Below are positions 27,282 to 36,427 of a DNA stretch of 64,000 nt, one piece after another (positions within the stretch are counted from its first letter, which is position 1; each line of letters begins with the position of its first letter). The position numbers and the translations under genes are program-made. This DNA is from CAZNPU01 sp964575335 (GTDB taxonomy: Bacteria > Planctomycetota > Phycisphaerae > Phycisphaerales > SM1A02), in NCBI GenBank assembly GCA_964575335.1, contig CAZNPU010000014.1, positions 7,829-71,828 on the forward strand, in the 5' to 3' direction. The notes below the pieces were generated by a model. The model was not told the DNA's origin, did not search any database, and saw nothing but the letters and a program-made list of their open reading frames with translations.

Positions 27282-27827
27282 TCACGCAGGCGGAGCGCGG
27301 GGCGATATTGCGAGCAGACGAGCCGGGCGGAGCTGATCAGCCAGGTGATCCGCAGCGACCAGGCCGATGAGATACAGCTTCAAAAGCTTTGAGCGAAGCA
27401 CTGCTGCGAAATGATGCAGAGCCTGCGGAAAGAGGCGAACCGATTGTGCCAGCAGCGCGCATGTGATTGTTGTGGCGGCCGCTGTGGGCAGTTCGCCAAG
27501 CATCGCGCGGCTTGCGGAAGCGGATGTGATGTCTTCGTGCGCAACAGCGCACACAAGCACAAACGCCAGCACGCTGGACCGCTTGAATCGCAGCCGCAGA
27601 AACGGCGCATCGAAACATTTGAGCGTAAAGAACACCAGCGCCAGCCACAATGCTGCTGCGCTTGCCAGCGCGCTGAATTCAAGCGCTTTCAAGCCGCCAG
27701 CAATCAGCGCCTGCATCGCGCCGATTAGTGGCGCAACATGAATCAGCGCAAGCGCCGCCCACCACGTGCGACGCAACGTCGAACGAAGCAGCAGGTGAGG
27801 GGGAAGCGGCAGCCAGCGATGAATCAT
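27282..27827 (-). CDS. multi-pass membrane protein of unknown function
   Basis: The protein has 181 residues with three or four hydrophobic helices (about 22-42, 48-70, 85-105 and 115-135) and basic loops. No family motif is recognised. It lies alone between a PEP-CTERM-like and a dockerin-like gene on the same strand. The start has no clear ribosome site, so the exact N-terminus is uncertain. Confidence 0.55.
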   Translation of the reverse strand: MIHRWLPLPPHLLLRSTLRRTWWAALALIHVAPLIGAMQALIAGGLKALEFSALASAAALWLALVFFTLKCFDAPFLRLRFKRSSVLAFVLVCAVAHEDITSASASRAMLGELPTAAATTITCALLAQSVRLFPQALHHFAAVLRSKLLKLYLIGLVAADHLADQLRPARLLAISPRAPPA

Positions 27828-27882
27828 GGCATCAAAAAGCAGCAGGCAGGGTGAGGCGCTGCGTCACGCCTCCAGCGCCCAT

Positions 27883-28977
27883 TTACGATCCCCAACTGCT
27901 GATGACGATCAGCAGATCATCGACGTTCACAGCGTTGTCGAAATTCACATCAGCCCCGCAGCAGTCGCACTGGCCCCAGTTGCTGATGACCTGAAGGAGA
28001 TCGTCGACATCGACAGCGCCATCGTTATTGACGTCGCCGCGCGGCTGTGAATCGGGGGAAATCTCCACCGTCATCATGAGCGTGCCCGCCTGCGCCAGAC
28101 CGGCCAGGACGAGTTTGTTTTCCTTGGTGTAGAAGCGGGGGTAGTTGCCGAACTGTTGCTGTTCGGAGGCGAAGATCGAGGCAACGGAAAAGTGCATCAT
28201 GCCTTCGCTCAGCGCCCGGCGGAGCCATCGCTGCACGCTCGGGTTGGCGACGTCAAGCTCGAAGGTGAGTGTCGTGCCGGCCGGGACAAGCTGCCCCGGA
28301 GTGAGTTGCGGATTGATGCCGATGGCGAACGGCGTTGGATCGAATCGCTCATCGACGTTGTTCGAAACATCGACGCATTGGCCATTGACGCTGGCCTGCG
28401 GATATGCGGTGCGCAGGCGCTTGCCGAGCTGGCCCATGGGTGAAAACGGCGCATGCTCGCTGTGCGTGCTGGCCGTTGCGCCCCACCGGTAGCCGGTGCC
28501 GAAGAGTTCGACCGGCCGGCCGGGGTCGGCATCCGGTTCAAAATCAGGATCATCCGCATTCAGCCACGAACGATACGAATCGAAGGTCGGGTCGTAGCGG
28601 AAGCCCTCGTGCAGCTCAACCATGAGCGTGACGGAAGCGAAGCTCACCGTGTATTGCCACGGCTGCAGCCCGGCCTGCACCTGCTCCGAAGTGGCGAAGC
28701 CCACCAGCATCTGACCATCGCGATTGTCGAATCGATCGTCAAATCCGTCATCGGTCAGCGGGGCGAAAATTGCTGCATAGGTATGTGCGCCCGGATTGCC
28801 AGCAAACGGATAATTCCAACGGTCAAGCGTTGGCTGTGTGAACTCGACGTTCACCACATCCGGCCCGGCATGGGCAAAATCCGTGCAGGCGATCAGCGGC
28901 ATCATCACGACGCTGCACGTTCCAAGCCTTTTCATCAAAGACGTAATCGATTGAAACTGAAATTGCAGTGGATTCAT
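27883..28977 (-). CDS. secreted spondin-domain-like protein with dockerin-like tail
   Basis: This 364-residue exported protein has an N-terminal signal that probably covers residues 1-37 (cut near AHA-GP). The middle has the layout of bacterial spondin-domain proteins: the NVEFTQPTLDRWNYP opening and PGAHTYAAIFAPLTDDGFD (about 41-80), then HSEHAPFSPMG near 175. This is a recognition by resemblance. Two calcium-loop repeats end the protein (VDVDDLLQVISNWGQC and VNVDDLLIVISSWGS). GGAG lies seven bases before the ATG at 28977, and ATG 28935 is an alternative. Confidence 0.8.
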   Translation of the reverse strand: MNPLQFQFQSITSLMKRLGTCSVVMMPLIACTDFAHAGPDVVNVEFTQPTLDRWNYPFAGNPGAHTYAAIFAPLTDDGFDDRFDNRDGQMLVGFATSEQVQAGLQPWQYTVSFASVTLMVELHEGFRYDPTFDSYRSWLNADDPDFEPDADPGRPVELFGTGYRWGATASTHSEHAPFSPMGQLGKRLRTAYPQASVNGQCVDVSNNVDERFDPTPFAIGINPQLTPGQLVPAGTTLTFELDVANPSVQRWLRRALSEGMMHFSVASIFASEQQQFGNYPRFYTKENKLVLAGLAQAGTLMMTVEISPDSQPRGDVNNDGAVDVDDLLQVISNWGQCDCCGADVNFDNAVNVDDLLIVISSWGS

Positions 28978-29204
28978 TCTCCGGCTCCGTCCATCGGCAT
29001 GCCCCGATCTGTCCTGCCGCCTTGGCTTGCCTCACTGTGGCGTGATCGCTTCGGCTTACGGTGGGCGGCGGAAAGTCGCGGCTGCGATTGCTTTTTTTCG
29101 CACTTGCGAGTTGCAAGTGAGTGAATATTATTGAGACTCAGTCGCAACAAGGTTCAGGGTAGGAAGCCAGATGCGGTGGCGTCAACAGTGAGCATGCGAG
29201 AAAC

Positions 29205-30170
29205 ATGAGCAGGGCAACAATGCAACAACCCAGGGGAACGCAGGGACGTCGGGCGACGCGTTCCGCTATAGCGCAAACCATTGCGGCACAATCTATTACA
29301 GGGCGGCGTGGCTTCACAGTCGTTGAGCTTCTGGTTGTCGTGGCGGTGATTGCTTTGTTGATAGGCCTGCTCATCCCGGCCTTGCGCGCGATCAAAACCT
29401 CCAGCCGCCAGGGACTTGAGATGAGCGCAGCCCGTCAGCTCATGACCGCGTACATCGCATACGCAGCGGTGAACAACGATGCAGTGTTGCCCGGCTATCA
29501 CGATTCGCCGCGAGCGTTCGACGCTCAGAATCTGCCCATTGCCGGCGGCGCGCTGGAGACAGCCCGGCGCCGCTACCTCTGGCGGCTTGCTCCTTATTTC
29601 AATTACAACCTTCGAGGACTGTATCTGAACGAGAACGCTGAACTGCTTGAGCGGCTCGAACAGGAAGAGCGCACCGAGTACCTCTATATCGCCAGTCTTG
29701 TGCCGTCGCTGGGCCTGAACACCGAATGGATGGGCGGCGATGCAAGCATGTCGCTGGCGTTTCTTCCGCCGGGCCACCCGATGTATGAAGTTCTTGATCT
29801 GCACCGCTTCTATGTGCGCTCCATGGCGCAGGTGCTCCGGCCGAATGAGTTGATCGTGTTCGCCTCAGCCCGATCGCGCGGCAACGATCCCACCGTGCCC
29901 AATCAAATCGTCGAGGGATACTTCAAAGTTACTTCGCCTTACCTGAGTGAGCTGAGCGGTTATCGCTGGGCTGATGATTTTCACCCGAATGATGACCCCA
30001 GCCGGTTCGGCTATCTTTCGCTGCGCTATGATAACCGCGCGGTGTGCGCGTTCGTTGATGGCCATACCGATTCACTGACCGCTAACCAGCTCAAAGACAT
30101 GCAGCATTGGGCGAACTGGGCGACGTCGCCGGATTGGCGCATCCCGCGGATCAACCAGGATCAAAATTGA
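29205..30170 (+). CDS. type II/IV pseudopilin-like protein
   Basis: This 321-residue protein has a prepilin N-terminal methylation signal, GRRG-FTVVELLVVVAVIALL, with cleavage after Gly36 and the conserved Glu five residues into the mature chain. A long polar leader precedes it. The body contains YAAVNNDAVLPGYHD and a C-terminal DGHTDSLTANQL. These resemble the H-X9-DG-type prepilin-like proteins abundant in planctomycetes. It is probably an exported surface protein rather than a main pilus subunit. The moxR gene follows on the same strand. Confidence 0.82.
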   Translation: MSRATMQQPRGTQGRRATRSAIAQTIAAQSITGRRGFTVVELLVVVAVIALLIGLLIPALRAIKTSSRQGLEMSAARQLMTAYIAYAAVNNDAVLPGYHDSPRAFDAQNLPIAGGALETARRRYLWRLAPYFNYNLRGLYLNENAELLERLEQEERTEYLYIASLVPSLGLNTEWMGGDASMSLAFLPPGHPMYEVLDLHRFYVRSMAQVLRPNELIVFASARSRGNDPTVPNQIVEGYFKVTSPYLSELSGYRWADDFHPNDDPSRFGYLSLRYDNRAVCAFVDGHTDSLTANQLKDMQHWANWATSPDWRIPRINQDQN

Positions 30171-30213
30171 AGTCAGCATGCAGAACTTTCGAGGTGGGAG
30201 CAGCGGTACTACC

Positions 30214-30276
30214 ATGGAGTCATACGAACCCGCGCGCGATGATGCGCTCGATTCAAAACGCCAGGAGGACCGATGA
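30214..30276 (+). CDS. possible 20-codon leader ORF overlapping moxR
   Basis: ATG at 30214 opens a 20-codon frame whose TGA overlaps the moxR ATG at 30273 as ATGA. It is acidic/basic without a clear motif. A GAGGTGGGAG lies rather far upstream. It may be a translational coupling leader or chance. Confidence 0.25.
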   Translation: MESYEPARDDALDSKRQEDR

Positions 30277-31313
30277 TGTCTGCAAGCTCAGCCGGAAACC
30301 CCGGAAACATTGACACTGCCCAGCTTGAAGCGGCTGCCAAAAAGTTCCGTGAGGACTACGCCAGAACCAAGCAGCAGATTCAAAAGGCAGTGGTGGGCCA
30401 CGAAGAGATCATCGACGGCGTGCTGATCTGCCTGTTCGCTGGCGGCCATGCATTGCTGGAAGGCGTGCCGGGTCTGGGCAAAACGCTGCTGATCCGCTCG
30501 CTTTCCGAAGCGCTGCATCTGCACTTTTCCCGCATTCAGTTCACCCCCGATCTCATGCCTGCCGACGTGACCGGTACGACGATTGTGGTGGAGACCGAAC
30601 ACGGCCGAGAGTTTCAGTTCCGCAAGGGGCCGCTTTTTGCACAAATCGTGCTGGCTGACGAAATCAACCGCGCTACGCCGAAGACGCAATCTGCGCTGCT
30701 TGAAGCCATGCAGGAGAAGTCCGTCACGGTGGGCGGCCAGACGTATCAGCTTGATAAGCCGTTTTTCGTCATGGCCACGCAGAACCCCATCGAACAGGAA
30801 GGCACATATCCGCTGCCCGAAGCGCAGCTGGATCGCTTTTTCTTCAAACTTGAGGTGGGGTATTCCAGCCGCGCAGATCTGGCGGAAATTCTCAACCGCA
30901 CCACGACCGGCCACACGCCGAAAATCGAGCAGGTGCTCGACGGCCCGACCATTCTGGAACATCAGCAACTGGTTCGCCGCGTGGTGATTGCGCCGCACGT
31001 GCAGGACTACGCGGTGCGCGTGGTGCTGGCGACGCATCCGCAAAGCGAGCTGGCCACGCCGATGGTGAATCAGTTCCTGCGCTTCGGCGCATCGCCGCGT
31101 GCCGCTCAGGCGCTCGTGCTGGCGGGCAAGGTCAAGGCATTGCTGGACGGTCGCGCGAATGTTTCAATCGACGACATTCGCAGCGTGGTGCTGCCAGCGA
31201 TGCGGCACCGCTGCCTGTTGAACTTTGAAGGCGAAGCCGAGGGCATGAAGACCGATGCAGTGCTGCAGAACATCATCGACACGCTGCCGGTTGACGCTGC
31301 TGTCGCAGCATAA
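30273..31313 (+). CDS. MoxR-family AAA+ ATPase
   Basis: This 346-residue AAA ATPase has Walker A GVPGLGKT at 64-71, Walker B IVLADEINRATPKTQSALLE near 130, ATQNPIEQEGTYPLPEAQLDRF near 170, and a lid domain. MoxR proteins act as chaperones that insert metals or activate exported or membrane complexes. They usually sit beside DUF58 and VWA genes, none of which is found here. AGGAGG lies four bases before ATG 30273 and seven before ATG 30276, so the latter may be the true start. Confidence 0.93.
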   Translation: MMSASSAGNPGNIDTAQLEAAAKKFREDYARTKQQIQKAVVGHEEIIDGVLICLFAGGHALLEGVPGLGKTLLIRSLSEALHLHFSRIQFTPDLMPADVTGTTIVVETEHGREFQFRKGPLFAQIVLADEINRATPKTQSALLEAMQEKSVTVGGQTYQLDKPFFVMATQNPIEQEGTYPLPEAQLDRFFFKLEVGYSSRADLAEILNRTTTGHTPKIEQVLDGPTILEHQQLVRRVVIAPHVQDYAVRVVLATHPQSELATPMVNQFLRFGASPRAAQALVLAGKVKALLDGRANVSIDDIRSVVLPAMRHRCLLNFEGEAEGMKTDAVLQNIIDTLPVDAAVAA

Positions 31314-31533
31314 CAAGCAGACGGAACGCGCCGGTTTTCAAAAAAAGCGAAAGCAGCGCGCTCTCAGTTAGTAAGCTGCGGGCTGCGGTGCATAATGCGC
31401 GCTGTATGACTCGTGACTCGCGGCGTCCCCGCCAGCGTATTGCCGTATGTGAGAGCTTCCGGGTCTGCATGCAAAATCAGAATCGGGTGTGATTCTGTCT
31501 CTTGTGTAAGGCCAGGCCTCCGCATCATTCTCC

Positions 31534-32208
31534 ATGCTGCTGCAGAATTTCCGTGTTCCTGCCGTCGCATTGGCGATGGCAGCGTTTCTTCTGTTGGGGG
31601 GCTGTGCCCGCTATGAATATTACCTGGTTGAGCCGGCTGAGTTCAGTCAGGTCATTCCGCGCGATGGCCGCGATGTGTCGGCGGTGACTGTTCCACGAGA
31701 GCCCCTGGAATATCGCTTTGCAGAAGTCGGTCATCGGCTTGGCGTGCAGATCGACAATCCAACGCAGCGGCCCATCACGCTTCTGGGTGAACGCAGTTAC
31801 ATTGTCGATCCTGCCGGCTACAGCCACCCCATGCGAGGCGCGACGATCGCTCCACGCAGCCGGATCAGCTTCAGCCTGCCGCCGGTGCAATGGGTGTATC
31901 GCTCCAGACCACGCTTCAGCGTGGGCGTAGGAGTTGGGACGTACAGATCGGGCGGTTTCATCGGCACCGGTTTCGGCACGCCGCTGTATTACCCCTATTA
32001 TGGCGATCCCTGGTATTACGACACCTATGCGATGCGCGTTGCAACGTGGGACTGGCGCGAAGGGCTGGTGCGGATGCGGCTGGTGTACGATGTAGCCCGG
32101 CAGCCCGCAGATGTTCCCGAACTTGGCGAGGAACGCGAGCTGGAAGGCCAACGCGAGCGTGTTGAGGTTGAGCACGAATTTGCCTTCGAACGCCGGCGAA
32201 TTCGCTGA
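31534..32208 (+). CDS. lipoprotein of unknown function
   Basis: The signal peptide ends in lipobox LLGGC at residue 24. The mature part of this 224-residue protein is beta-rich, with a central Gly/Tyr-rich segment (PYYGDPWYYDTY) and a charged C-terminus (RELEGQRERVEVEHEF). I recognise no family. It stands alone and is convergent with the next gene. Confidence 0.7.
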   Translation: MLLQNFRVPAVALAMAAFLLLGGCARYEYYLVEPAEFSQVIPRDGRDVSAVTVPREPLEYRFAEVGHRLGVQIDNPTQRPITLLGERSYIVDPAGYSHPMRGATIAPRSRISFSLPPVQWVYRSRPRFSVGVGVGTYRSGGFIGTGFGTPLYYPYYGDPWYYDTYAMRVATWDWREGLVRMRLVYDVARQPADVPELGEERELEGQRERVEVEHEFAFERRRIR

Positions 32209-32354
32209 GGCGACAGGCGTATGTCAATCGCGATGCCGAAGCTTTGCAGAGCGTTTGCGTCGTTCGTTACTCACCGCTGAGCGCTATGCGGCCCGCGGTG
32301 TGCAGCGCGATATGAGGCGATGATCAAATGCGTCTGCTGCGCTCTCGAAAAGTT

Positions 32355-33071
32355 TCACAACTGCTGGTGATGTGTGTGATGAATGACGCCTGCTGCGGTT
32401 GTGGGCGCTGCGGGTTGCGTCTGTCGCGCAACATTCGACGAAGCGGCGTGGAGTTGCTGATGCATCATCGCTGATCGCTGCCAGGCGGCCACCGCAAGTC
32501 CCGCAAGCAGCGCACCCAGGCCATCTGCTGCGAGGTCCAGCACCGTATCGTGAAGCGAGCCGATGAATCCCAGGACCCACTCAGCAACTTCCCAAACCGT
32601 GCCTGCCGCCATGCCAAAGGTGGCGATCGCCAGCGCCAGCCGCCAACGGAAGTGTCGAAGCGCCGGCAGCAGCGGCCAGTACGCCAGTACGCCCAGCGTG
32701 ATCGAAATAGCAAACCCGCTCAGCCCGTGAGCGACCTTATCAAAATGATGCGGCTGGACGTACAGATCAAATACATAGCCGCCTGTGTTGAAGACCGAGA
32801 CAGCAACAAAGCAGCAGTCCAGAAAATCCGGCAGACGCCGATCGCGACCCACCAGCCACACACTGATCGCCAGCATCCCCATGATGATCGCTGACGCACC
32901 CCACCGGCCGTCCCATGCGGTCAAAATGACCCCCGTCATCAGCAACGCGATGCCTGCCCACGAAGCTGTCTTGAGAGAAACGGGATTGAACTGCTGTGGC
33001 TGCATGCTGAACCGGAGCGTGCGGAATCGAAGCCGTCGGCCAATCCTTGCCGGCGAGATCGAATGCCGCAT
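32355..33071 (-). CDS. YjdF/DUF2238-type membrane protein
   Basis: The protein has 238 residues with about six transmembrane helices. The segment HFDKVAHGLSGFAIS followed by GTVWEVAEWVLGFIG and TVLDLAADGLGALLAGL is the usual conserved core of DUF2238 (YjdF) proteins, whose function is unknown. The C-terminus is His-rich (HHTHHQQL). It lies divergently next to ssrA. Its upstream region overlaps the tmRNA promoter region. Confidence 0.8.
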   Translation of the reverse strand: MRHSISPARIGRRLRFRTLRFSMQPQQFNPVSLKTASWAGIALLMTGVILTAWDGRWGASAIIMGMLAISVWLVGRDRRLPDFLDCCFVAVSVFNTGGYVFDLYVQPHHFDKVAHGLSGFAISITLGVLAYWPLLPALRHFRWRLALAIATFGMAAGTVWEVAEWVLGFIGSLHDTVLDLAADGLGALLAGLAVAAWQRSAMMHQQLHAASSNVARQTQPAAPTTAAGVIHHTHHQQL

Positions 33072-33165
33072 GCGTGCCCAGCCGCACGCTGGGTGAATAC
33101 AGCCAACTCCCGTGCTGTGCCTTGATTTCCGGGGGTTCGCGATCGAATAAGGCCGCCGAAGCGGC

Positions 33166-33171
33166 TATAAT
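33166..33171 (+). promoter_or_regulatory. probable ssrA -10 box
   Basis: A perfect TATAAT lies about 109 bases before the mature tmRNA 5' end. The -35 region is weak. This implies a precursor trimmed by RNase P. Confidence 0.5.
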
Positions 33172-33279
33172 TGTGCAGCCTGAGCCGGCTGGAATCAGCA
33201 GCAATGGCAACAGACGGGCAGGCGCTGGTAGCGGCCGGCAGATACGAGATCTGCAGCCCTGCACTGCTCTTTGACAATT

Positions 33280-33625
33280 GGGGCCGACTGGCATCGACCG
33301 GACAGGGAAGGCTTGACGCGGCGCGTCGTGGAGCATCCGTGCCACGATAAAAGGATGCACACCTATAACTGCCACTCCGCAGTACGCTCTTGCTGCCTAA
33401 TACAGGCGGCACGGTTCACCCCGACGCCCGATAGGGCGTGAACCGACGACATCGGGCTGGCCTGTGAACGCTGGCATACCGTTCACAGGTAAGACACTTG
33501 TGTGCTGTGGCGAGATGAAATGCTGCCCACCGCAGTTCATCGAGCCGAGATCAATAGATGGGCTACACGCGTAGATGCGGCCTGCTGACTGTTTCGGCAC
33601 GGGGGTTCGAATCCCCCCGGCTCCA
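33280..33625 (+). ncRNA. ssrA: transfer-messenger RNA (tmRNA)
   Basis: This RNA rescues stalled ribosomes and tags their products for proteolysis. The 5' GGGGCCG pairs with 3' CGGCTCC to form the acceptor stem (one G-U). The T arm reads GGGGG-TTCGAAT-CCCCC. A first stem GCATCC/GGATGC (PK1) lies before the tag. The tag is best read from GCC at 33371 to TAA at 33398-33400 as ATPQYALAA, with the usual YALAA end. The genome continues CTA after the discriminator A, so CCA is not encoded. A T-rich run (TATATTTTTATT) follows. The length of about 346 nt is typical. Confidence 0.95.
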
Positions 33626-33766
33626 CTATATTTTTATTCCCCCATCACACACCGTATCCACGTGCTGCCTGATCGCAGTCAATGTGGGTTTTTATTTTGA
33701 TAGACAATATCGGTGCGCAGCGGCAACCTGAGCGCGACGCCTCAAAACTGGGAGGAGGGCAATATC

Positions 33767-35142
33767 GTGGCCAGAAAATCTTTGCGCACCGGTGATCGTA
33801 CGTTTTATTGGCGCTGCAGCAATTGCAGTGGTCTGTGTGCAACCATTTGCAACGGCTCAGGCGGCCGATGACAGTTCAGGCCGTCCCGCGCCGCCGCCGG
33901 AGTCGTTCCTCCCAAAGTTTCTTCGTGATGATCCGACCCAGGCTTTGGCGCAAGCTCTCCAACTGTCGCCCCAGCAGCAGGAGCACGCGCGGGCGTGCTA
34001 CAAGAAGCAATATCGTGAAGCGGCTGCTGCACTGGGTCAGCGGATTTATGAGCGGCTGGAGCGAGAAGGGCATTGGCCTGAGTACCACCGCCTGGGCGCT
34101 GAGGCGTCTGCCGAACTTGTTCGCGCAGCAAGTCGCAGTTACACCCGCGCTGTCAACGCTTCGCTGGCGGAATACCTGGCCATTGAGCAGGAGTGTTTCG
34201 ACTGCATTGCGGAAGTGATTGCAGAAGAACATCTCCCAGCCTGCAGGCGCATGAGCATGACAATCCAGCGCCAGTCCTGACTGGGACAGCGTTCCCGAAT
34301 GCCTCAGGACTTTTTTCAGTTTCCTGATCCCATCACCATAGTTTTGGATGAGCGGATTCATCTGGAAGATTCGCCCGAAGCGCTCGCGGGGTTTGATGAG
34401 CTTGTGGAGCTGTACGAACAGGAGCTTGCGATTCGTCTGCCGCTGCACTGGAGCGCGTCAAATGACGCTCGCATGGAAGCACGCGTCGCTCACGCCAGTA
34501 ACGATCCGATCCGCATTCAGAATGCCGCGAGAAAATCCGTTCGTCACTGAAATCAGCTGTACAGAAGCCTGGAGAACATCATCGAATCCGCTGCAGCGAT
34601 TCTGGAGGCCGATGAGCATGCTGACGCTGCGCGTCGCATGCGCGAAGCGTTCTGGACGGGATGTTTTCCCGACCTTGTTTGAAGTCACGCCCGCCATGTT
34701 TCTGGCGCTCGATTCAATGATGGATGATTTCGAGCCGGAGATGCGCGAGGCCGTTCAGGCGCTCCGGGATGAGTATCTGCAGCGGCGTCATCAACTGTTG
34801 CGTGCAGCGGTGACTGAGCACGTCAAAAATTACGTGCGGGTGACCGATGACGAGGAAGATCGGCGAGCGCGGCTGTATTTGTCTCAGCTCGGCGCCTCTT
34901 CGCTTCGCGTTGCTCAGCTGCAGCTTGACCGCTGCAGGCTGGCGCTGCAGACGCAAAGCCGCCTGGCTGAAGTGCTGGGCTCAATGGATACGGTGCTCAA
35001 GTCGCCGGAAGTGAAGTAGGCGCGGCAAAAGGCGATGGAAGCGGGTCAGTTGGAATACGACACCGCAGGGATTGAAGAATATCTGACGCAAGTGGTTGAT
35101 GATTTCAAAAAGCAGGCACAAGCAAGCGAAAGTTTGCAGTGA
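33767..35142 (+). pseudogene. broken gene for a secreted protein of unknown function
   Basis: A strong GGAGGAGGGC lies seven bases before a GTG at 33767. The basic start of that frame must shift by one base near 33,795 to continue into a good signal peptide (FIGAAAIAVVCVQPFATAQA). Coding-like sequence then runs in one frame through in-frame TGA at 34278 and TGA at 34548 to about 34,675. It shifts to frame 1 (FEVTPAMFLALDSMMDD) and passes an in-frame TAG at 35017 before ending at 35140-35142. All three nonsense codons would arise by single C-to-T changes (CGA or CAG). The intact product would have about 455 helical, Gln/Glu-rich residues. Pieces could still be translated separately (33792-34280 and 34299-34550). 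Confidence 0.7.
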
Positions 35143-35451
35143 GTATTCAGAAGCTGGCTTTGTAGCTGATAGCTGCAGGAAGCGTGTTTGTGCTATTGAG
35201 CGGTGATCTCTTGTTGACAGCAGATTGCTCACGGCAGGCTGATCATAAGCAGACGCGTTGAGTGCTCCGTGCAATTTCTGAGAATCCATGCTCCATCGTC
35301 GTGCCAGCGACAAGATCCGAATGAGTCGTCAGCACTGCGTCTATGATCCTGAATCTATTTGTGTGTGAATCTGCACCGACTGCCGCGCTGTTCAGTGAAA
35401 TCGTGTTTGCAGGAATACAGCGTGGGCATATTTGAATCAGGAGCGACATCC
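35143..35451. other. 309-bp region without a gene
   Basis: No ORF, RNA or repeat is supported. It lies between the broken gene and the IS-split small gene, and probably carries the promoter for the latter. Confidence 0.4.
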
Positions 35452-35480
35452 ATGCTCGTTGGAATCATCATTGCTAGAGG

Positions 35481-35813
35481 CTATCCGTAAACCTGTTTGA
35501 GGAGCAGGATGGAGCATCCGAGGTGGAGGAATCCTTGGAACAGTTTGGCGGACTTTTCATAACGAATGCAGAGGCGTCGGAAGTTCTGGAACCACGCGAT
35601 CGTGCGTTCGACTTTCCACCGCCGCTTGTATCGCCTGAGTCTTCGCCCGTCCTGCGTGATGGTGTCGGGCCTGCGATTGGCGCGGTGCGGCGCGATCAGG
35701 TCAGTGCCCTGCGCAGCCAGTTCATCATCGAGCTTGTCGCTGTCGTACGCCTTGTCGCCGATGACGCGATCCGGCGTGACGCTGGTGAGCATGAAGTCGA
35801 ACAAGGGTTGCAC
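35481..35813 (-). CDS. IS5-family transposase, C-terminal frame (orfB)
   Basis: This is the catalytic half of the transposase. GDKAYDS carries the second Asp of the DDE triad, and RRWKVERTIAWFQNFRRL carries the Glu, with the typical IS427-group context. The ATG at 35813 is probably not the real start. The product should be made by a -1 shift from the upstream frame near 35855-35858, giving a protein of about 260 residues. The stop lies just inside the left inverted repeat. Confidence 0.85.
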   Translation of the reverse strand: MQPLFDFMLTSVTPDRVIGDKAYDSDKLDDELAAQGTDLIAPHRANRRPDTITQDGRRLRRYKRRWKVERTIAWFQNFRRLCIRYEKSAKLFQGFLHLGCSILLLKQVYG

Positions 35814-36262
35814 CAGCTTGCTTTCATGCGGCGATGCGGAGCAGGTGTCGACCGCCCCGGCACGCCGCGTGCATCAACCAACACCATGATTTTCACGCCT
35901 TTTCCGGCCTTTGTGACGCCGATCCCATCGCCGCCGCCTTTGGCCTTGCTGAACGTTGCATCGATGAAGCATTCGTAGAGCCGGTACCCGTCGCGCTCTT
36001 CGATCATGCGTCCGGCCTCGCGCATGATCGATTCGAAGACACCCGCGCGAGTCCATTGGGTGAAGTACTTGTGTACTGAACTCTTGCTGCCAAAGCGACG
36101 AGGAAGGTCTTTCCACTTCGCGCCGTTGTCAAGGATCCAGAAGATGCCGCGCAGCGCCTGACGCTTGTCCATCGCAGGACGTCCGCCTTTTGGAGACACC
36201 GGAGCATCAGGCACGCGTGCCGCCAGCCATTGCAGTTGCTCATCCGTGAGTCGCATTGTCAT
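35696..36262 (-). CDS. IS5-family transposase, N-terminal frame (orfA)
   Basis: The N-terminal domain (DUF4096-like, RQALRGIFWILDNGAKWKDLP) is followed by HKYFTQWTRAGVF and the first DDE Asp in ECFIDATFSKAKGGG. After GVPG the frame loses family similarity, and the true sequence continues in the -1 frame (AVDTCSASPHESKLVQPL). The slip point is a GGGG run on the minus strand at 35855-35858. The residues after it in this frame are probably a short alternative tail. Confidence 0.85.
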   Translation of the reverse strand: MTMRLTDEQLQWLAARVPDAPVSPKGGRPAMDKRQALRGIFWILDNGAKWKDLPRRFGSKSSVHKYFTQWTRAGVFESIMREAGRMIEERDGYRLYECFIDATFSKAKGGGDGIGVTKAGKGVKIMVLVDARGVPGRSTPAPHRRMKASWCNPCSTSCSPASRRIASSATRRTTATSSMMNWLRRALT

Positions 36263-36427
36263 GAACAGCTCTTCGCGCCACGAACATCAACGGTTCCACG
36301 GTTTACGGATAGCCTCTAATCAAATGCACGGTGGCCGAAATCTCAACAGCACAGCGGCTGTTGTTGGGGTTTGCTTCATCGGAGCAGGCGGCATCATTCT
36401 GGCCACTTTGAAAAAGAGGCGATGTGC

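Larger units (their letters stand above)
35477..36316. mobile_element. IS5-family (IS427-like) insertion sequence
   Basis: The 840-bp element is bounded by perfect 17-bp inverted repeats (GAGGCTATCCGTAAACC at 35477-35493 and its complement at 36300-36316). It is flanked by a TA duplication (35475-35476 and 36317-36318). It carries one transposase in two overlapping minus-strand frames, as in the IS427 group. Exact ends suggest a recent insertion. Confidence 0.92.

Noticed and set aside
33271..33276. TTGACA just before the mature tmRNA end as a -35 box
   Set aside because: It would place transcription start inside tmRNA. The TATAAT at 33166 fits a processed precursor better.
34278..34550. TGA read as selenocysteine or another amino acid in the broken gene
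   Set aside because: Two TGAs alone might suggest recoding, but a TAG and frameshifts are also needed. No SECIS-like element was seen, and other genes in the window use TGA as an ordinary stop.
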